Position numbers and translations under genes: made by a program | Shown here: positions 60,970 to 64,000 of the stretch, one piece after another | Numbering within the stretch: the stretch's first letter is position 1 | How the letters are laid out: each line of letters begins with the position of its first letter | Notes under the pieces: model-generated | Told to the model about the DNA's origin: nothing | What the model saw: the letters and a program-made list of their open reading frames with translations, nothing else | Database searches by the model: none | Assembly (NCBI GenBank): GCA_947846985.1 | Contig: CANTUZ010000005.1 | Span: 18,820,389 to 18,884,388, forward strand | Direction of reading: 5' to 3' | DNA length: 64,000 nucleotides | Source: Fratercula arctica | Lineage: Eukaryota; Chordata; Aves; Charadriiformes; Alcidae

Positions 60970-63900
60970 CTGATGTGATGAAAAGAAAGAGATGGCTTAG
61001 AATATCGAGCACTACTTCTTACATAACCCCAGGCAGAAAAAATATTAAAAAACACACAAGGAAGTTTTGATAACACTCCAGATATGATACTATTACTAAC
61101 AGTAAGTGGAAAACAGTGCCAGAGAACACCCAGAACAATATTTCACTTAGAGAAAACTGTTAAAATGATGGACCACATAGTGTTAGTCTAGCAGCATGTA
61201 TGACCAACAATGAAAAGTCAGGAGCAATGGTAACTCTTTTGACTGAGCCAATATACCAATTAATACTGCATATATAAGTGCATAGAAGCCAGGGGACACA
61301 TTTCTGGTTTGTCTCCAGGGATCTCTCAATTTCTTGTGACAATATGAGGATGCTGGTAACACAGGGATTTAAGTTCCTTCCCACCCAATTTCAACTCCTT
61401 TGGTGTTCTAGGACTTGGAAAGTTCCTTTTCTGAAGGTGTCCTGCTGGGCTGACAGGACAATCACAGGATCCTGCTTTGGAAAACAAGCTGTAGGTTTCG
61501 CTGGACCTCCCAGTCTGTCAGTGAGTGAAATCCACTCCTATGCAGAGGGCCAGGACAAAGACTGTCCCATTCAGGGTGTCTACATAATAAATGAACTGTG
61601 GCCATCCTAAAAAAGGAATGAATTTTCAGTACTAAGAGAGAAGACATCAACACTGTGCAAAACACAGTCCAGGCTTTCTACTGACAGCAGTCGAACTTCA
61701 CAATTCTTTTCAGCATCAGATGGTGGTTTCATCATAAAATGAAATTGCTCTTTTTTTTTTCACACTGATTGTATCAGCAAATGTTTGATTTTGCTTATTG
61801 TTTCAGCATCTCAACTTCTGTTCACAAAGTTAGACAGGCTAAAGGAAAAATGCAGAGACATGAATGTTATTGGGGGACACTACCCAGAACTTGAAGGTAG
61901 CAACTCTGACAAATGTGGCTTTGAGGGGAGAGAAGATGCTGTCAGCCATCAGATACAGCCAAAGAATTGCTGGACCAACCCAAACCCAGAGAAAACTTCA
62001 CTGAAATCAGCCATATTCTAGCAGGGAAGAATTTATCATGAAAATGCCAGAAATCAAAAGACCTGCCACCAAGAAACTGCAGTTTTTTTCCTCCACAAGA
62101 TACTTTACAATGCCATGACAAGTCCAGTTTGTGGTATGGCAAGCAATAGGCTTTCACTTGATTTGGTGGACATTCACCATTCAAAGGACAACCTCTCCAG
62201 AGAAGGAGAGCCATCTGCAAAAAGGATTACTGTACATCAGTTTTCTGGCAAAGCAATAAACGGCTGGAGAGAGTTATTAATAGATTCACTTTCCACGGCA
62301 GACTCAGACTAAGGCAGAATGAGGAAGGGCAGAGACTAGGAGAGAGAGGAGCAAACTAGGAAACTAATTTGGAGTCTAGACCTTCGGGATGAAGAACAAA
62401 GCTTGACCTCAGCAGTATCCAGCAATGTGCACTCATTCCCCATTCCAGAGTGCTCCATGAATCACACAACTGTCGTCTCACTGCCCATTTAATGCACACA
62501 GTAGAAAGACCAGAACTGGAAGACAGCTCAGCTGTGCAAATAATCATTTGCTTCTCCTTACTACAGGCAACCAAAAATAAGAGTAGAGAAAGATTCACTT
62601 GCAATTTGGTAAACCAGTGCCCCCCCGCCCCCCAATTAAAGTGGGCTGGAAAAATGTCACTCCCTAAAATATTCATAGGCAGCTGTAAGTAAGCCAGTGA
62701 GCCAAAGATTAGCATAGGGAGCAGTAAAGAGAAAGGGCCTCTCATTTAAATGGGTCGTTAAGGAACTAGGGTTAGAGTGTGAAAGGAAATTACATACTAA
62801 TTAGCTCATGTGTCTCGCACACACCATAACAACTCCGCAAGCCCCTGGAGAGCTGGGGCAATAGCTCCCTGCATGTAAAGAGTCTACGCTCATTAGTAAA
62901 TTAGCACCTGGTTATCCACCTAGAACGGCTGGTTGTTTTAGGCTTGTGTGTATCATAATCTGAACCGGGGTTGGCTGTATGGACTCCAGGGGCCCAGAGT
63001 ATGTCACACATGGAAGCTGGGCCTGCAAAAAGCATGCATATTTAATTGAAGGGATGCCATGTTAAAATATGGCTTTTCATTTTTGTATTTTCATTAATGG
63101 TTTTGTTGGCCCTTCCTGTATAGGTCTCTTAACAAGCACAGGTTAAAAGGGCCCCAGAACATAGGGAGGTTTTCTGTTCAGCTTGGAAACTTGGTCCAGA
63201 GTCTCCAGAGCCCATCTGGGCAATTTTCTTCAGCAAGGTTATCTCTCGTAATACTGACTCTGGAAGATTCACCAATAGCCTGGGCTATGCTTCAGCTTGT
63301 AACTCACTGGAATTCACTGAAGAATTTTTCTGGTGTCGCATAAAATGGAATAGATGCCAGTGGCCTCTCCTGTTTCTGGAATGAAGAGAATCAAGACATA
63401 GCATACATGCATTGGCTTTTCTCCCTGAAATTGGCAGAACTAGCTGTGCTCATACACCCAGGGAATAGGCCCACCAAAGAAGAGGGGGCAGCTTTGGAGT
63501 AAAATGACACAGTAAAGACTTCCCTCCTCTTAGAAAGTGTCAAGTGCTACTAACTTGAGTTAAACTGGGTATGCATCAAGGATCCTCAGCGCCTTGAATG
63601 AGATGCTCTAGCATCTCACAAGATCAGGCTCTAATCAGTAAAAAAAAGTACTTAAAATTAACAGTCTTCTCTTGTCATGGCAAACCTCCTAAGGGGGAGG
63701 GTGATAGGAGATATGCGTGGGAGGCTGCGTATGTAGATTACTCTAGGGAATCTAATCAGGTGTCCAGTTGATGAAAAAGCAAATAGATTAGCATGAAAAT
63801 GGAGGCTGGTGCTTTATTACTTCACACTGAATTTCTCACTGCTATTAATGTTGTTCCTTTTCCTATTTTTGGAGTGTTTGCCTGCATCGCCTTCTGGAGA

Positions 63901-64000
63901 GCCTCACTGTCTTCCCTGTCTGTCCCTGAGTGCGTGGATCTGTAACCTCCAGAGGTTTACCTGCTTGGCATAAATAACAGCATTTCTACTCAAGCAAATG
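60970..64000 (-). other. BRSK2: BRSK2 intron reaching the window edge
   Basis: Intronic sequence upstream (in gene direction) of the first visible BRSK2 exon, with acceptor CACATCAG at 60970. I searched for the next upstream BRSK2 exon and for the proline-rich linker and saw neither. No repeat of note beyond short homopolymers near 61751 and 62622. Confidence 0.75.

Noticed and set aside
61000..64000. Possible further BRSK2 exon (PTPEEMSNLTPESSPE-like)
   Set aside because: No match on the - strand in this interval; presumed beyond the window.
1..64000. CRISPR arrays, tRNA/rRNA genes, integrated viruses, LTR elements
   Set aside because: No regularly spaced repeats, cloverleaf-type promoter boxes, or viral or LTR coding motifs were found on reading both strands.

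Overview
The window is vertebrate nuclear DNA, almost certainly from a bird. It has small coding exons with GT-AG junctions separated by kilobase introns, AT-rich UTRs, and interspersed repeats that are all CR1-type LINE fragments, the dominant avian repeat. No SINEs, LTR elements, bacterial genes, CRISPR arrays or viral genes were seen.

Two protein-coding genes lie tail to tail. On the + strand, about 5.4-17 kb holds the last four coding exons of MOB2 (MOB kinase activator 2, the NDR/STK38 kinase partner): 5441-5601, 6791-6884, 13950-14074 and 15662-15972, followed by a GU-rich 3'UTR. Its first coding exon, expected to supply only about five residues, was not found in 1-5440. On the - strand, 34.3-64 kb holds the 3' half of BRSK2 (SAD-A, an AMPK-related neuronal polarity kinase). 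Exons at 60846-60969, 58735-58915 and 57952-58041 encode the KA1-type C-terminal domain. A 48-nt alternative exon lies at 49411-49458, and the terminal exon at 37451-37674 is followed by about 3.1 kb of 3'UTR. The kinase and UBA exons lie beyond 64000. The MOB2-BRSK2 pairing matches the conserved synteny of human 11p15.5.

Between the two 3' ends (about 17-34.3 kb) I see no gene. The region holds CR1 fragments and, close to the BRSK2 end, an isolated CpG island (about 33.03-33.69 kb) that belongs to neither gene's promoter. It is a candidate promoter for an unannotated transcript.

The most informative content is the splice architecture of the BRSK2 C-terminus: a 48-nt phase-1/1 exon flanked by pyrimidine tracts, a terminal acceptor preceded by about 110 nt of (CTTT)-type pyrimidine, and an in-frame internal acceptor plus a consensus donor inside the terminal exon. 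I found no undescribed system of genes. The novelty lies in RNA-level regulation, the orphan CpG island, and small structured repeats inside introns.
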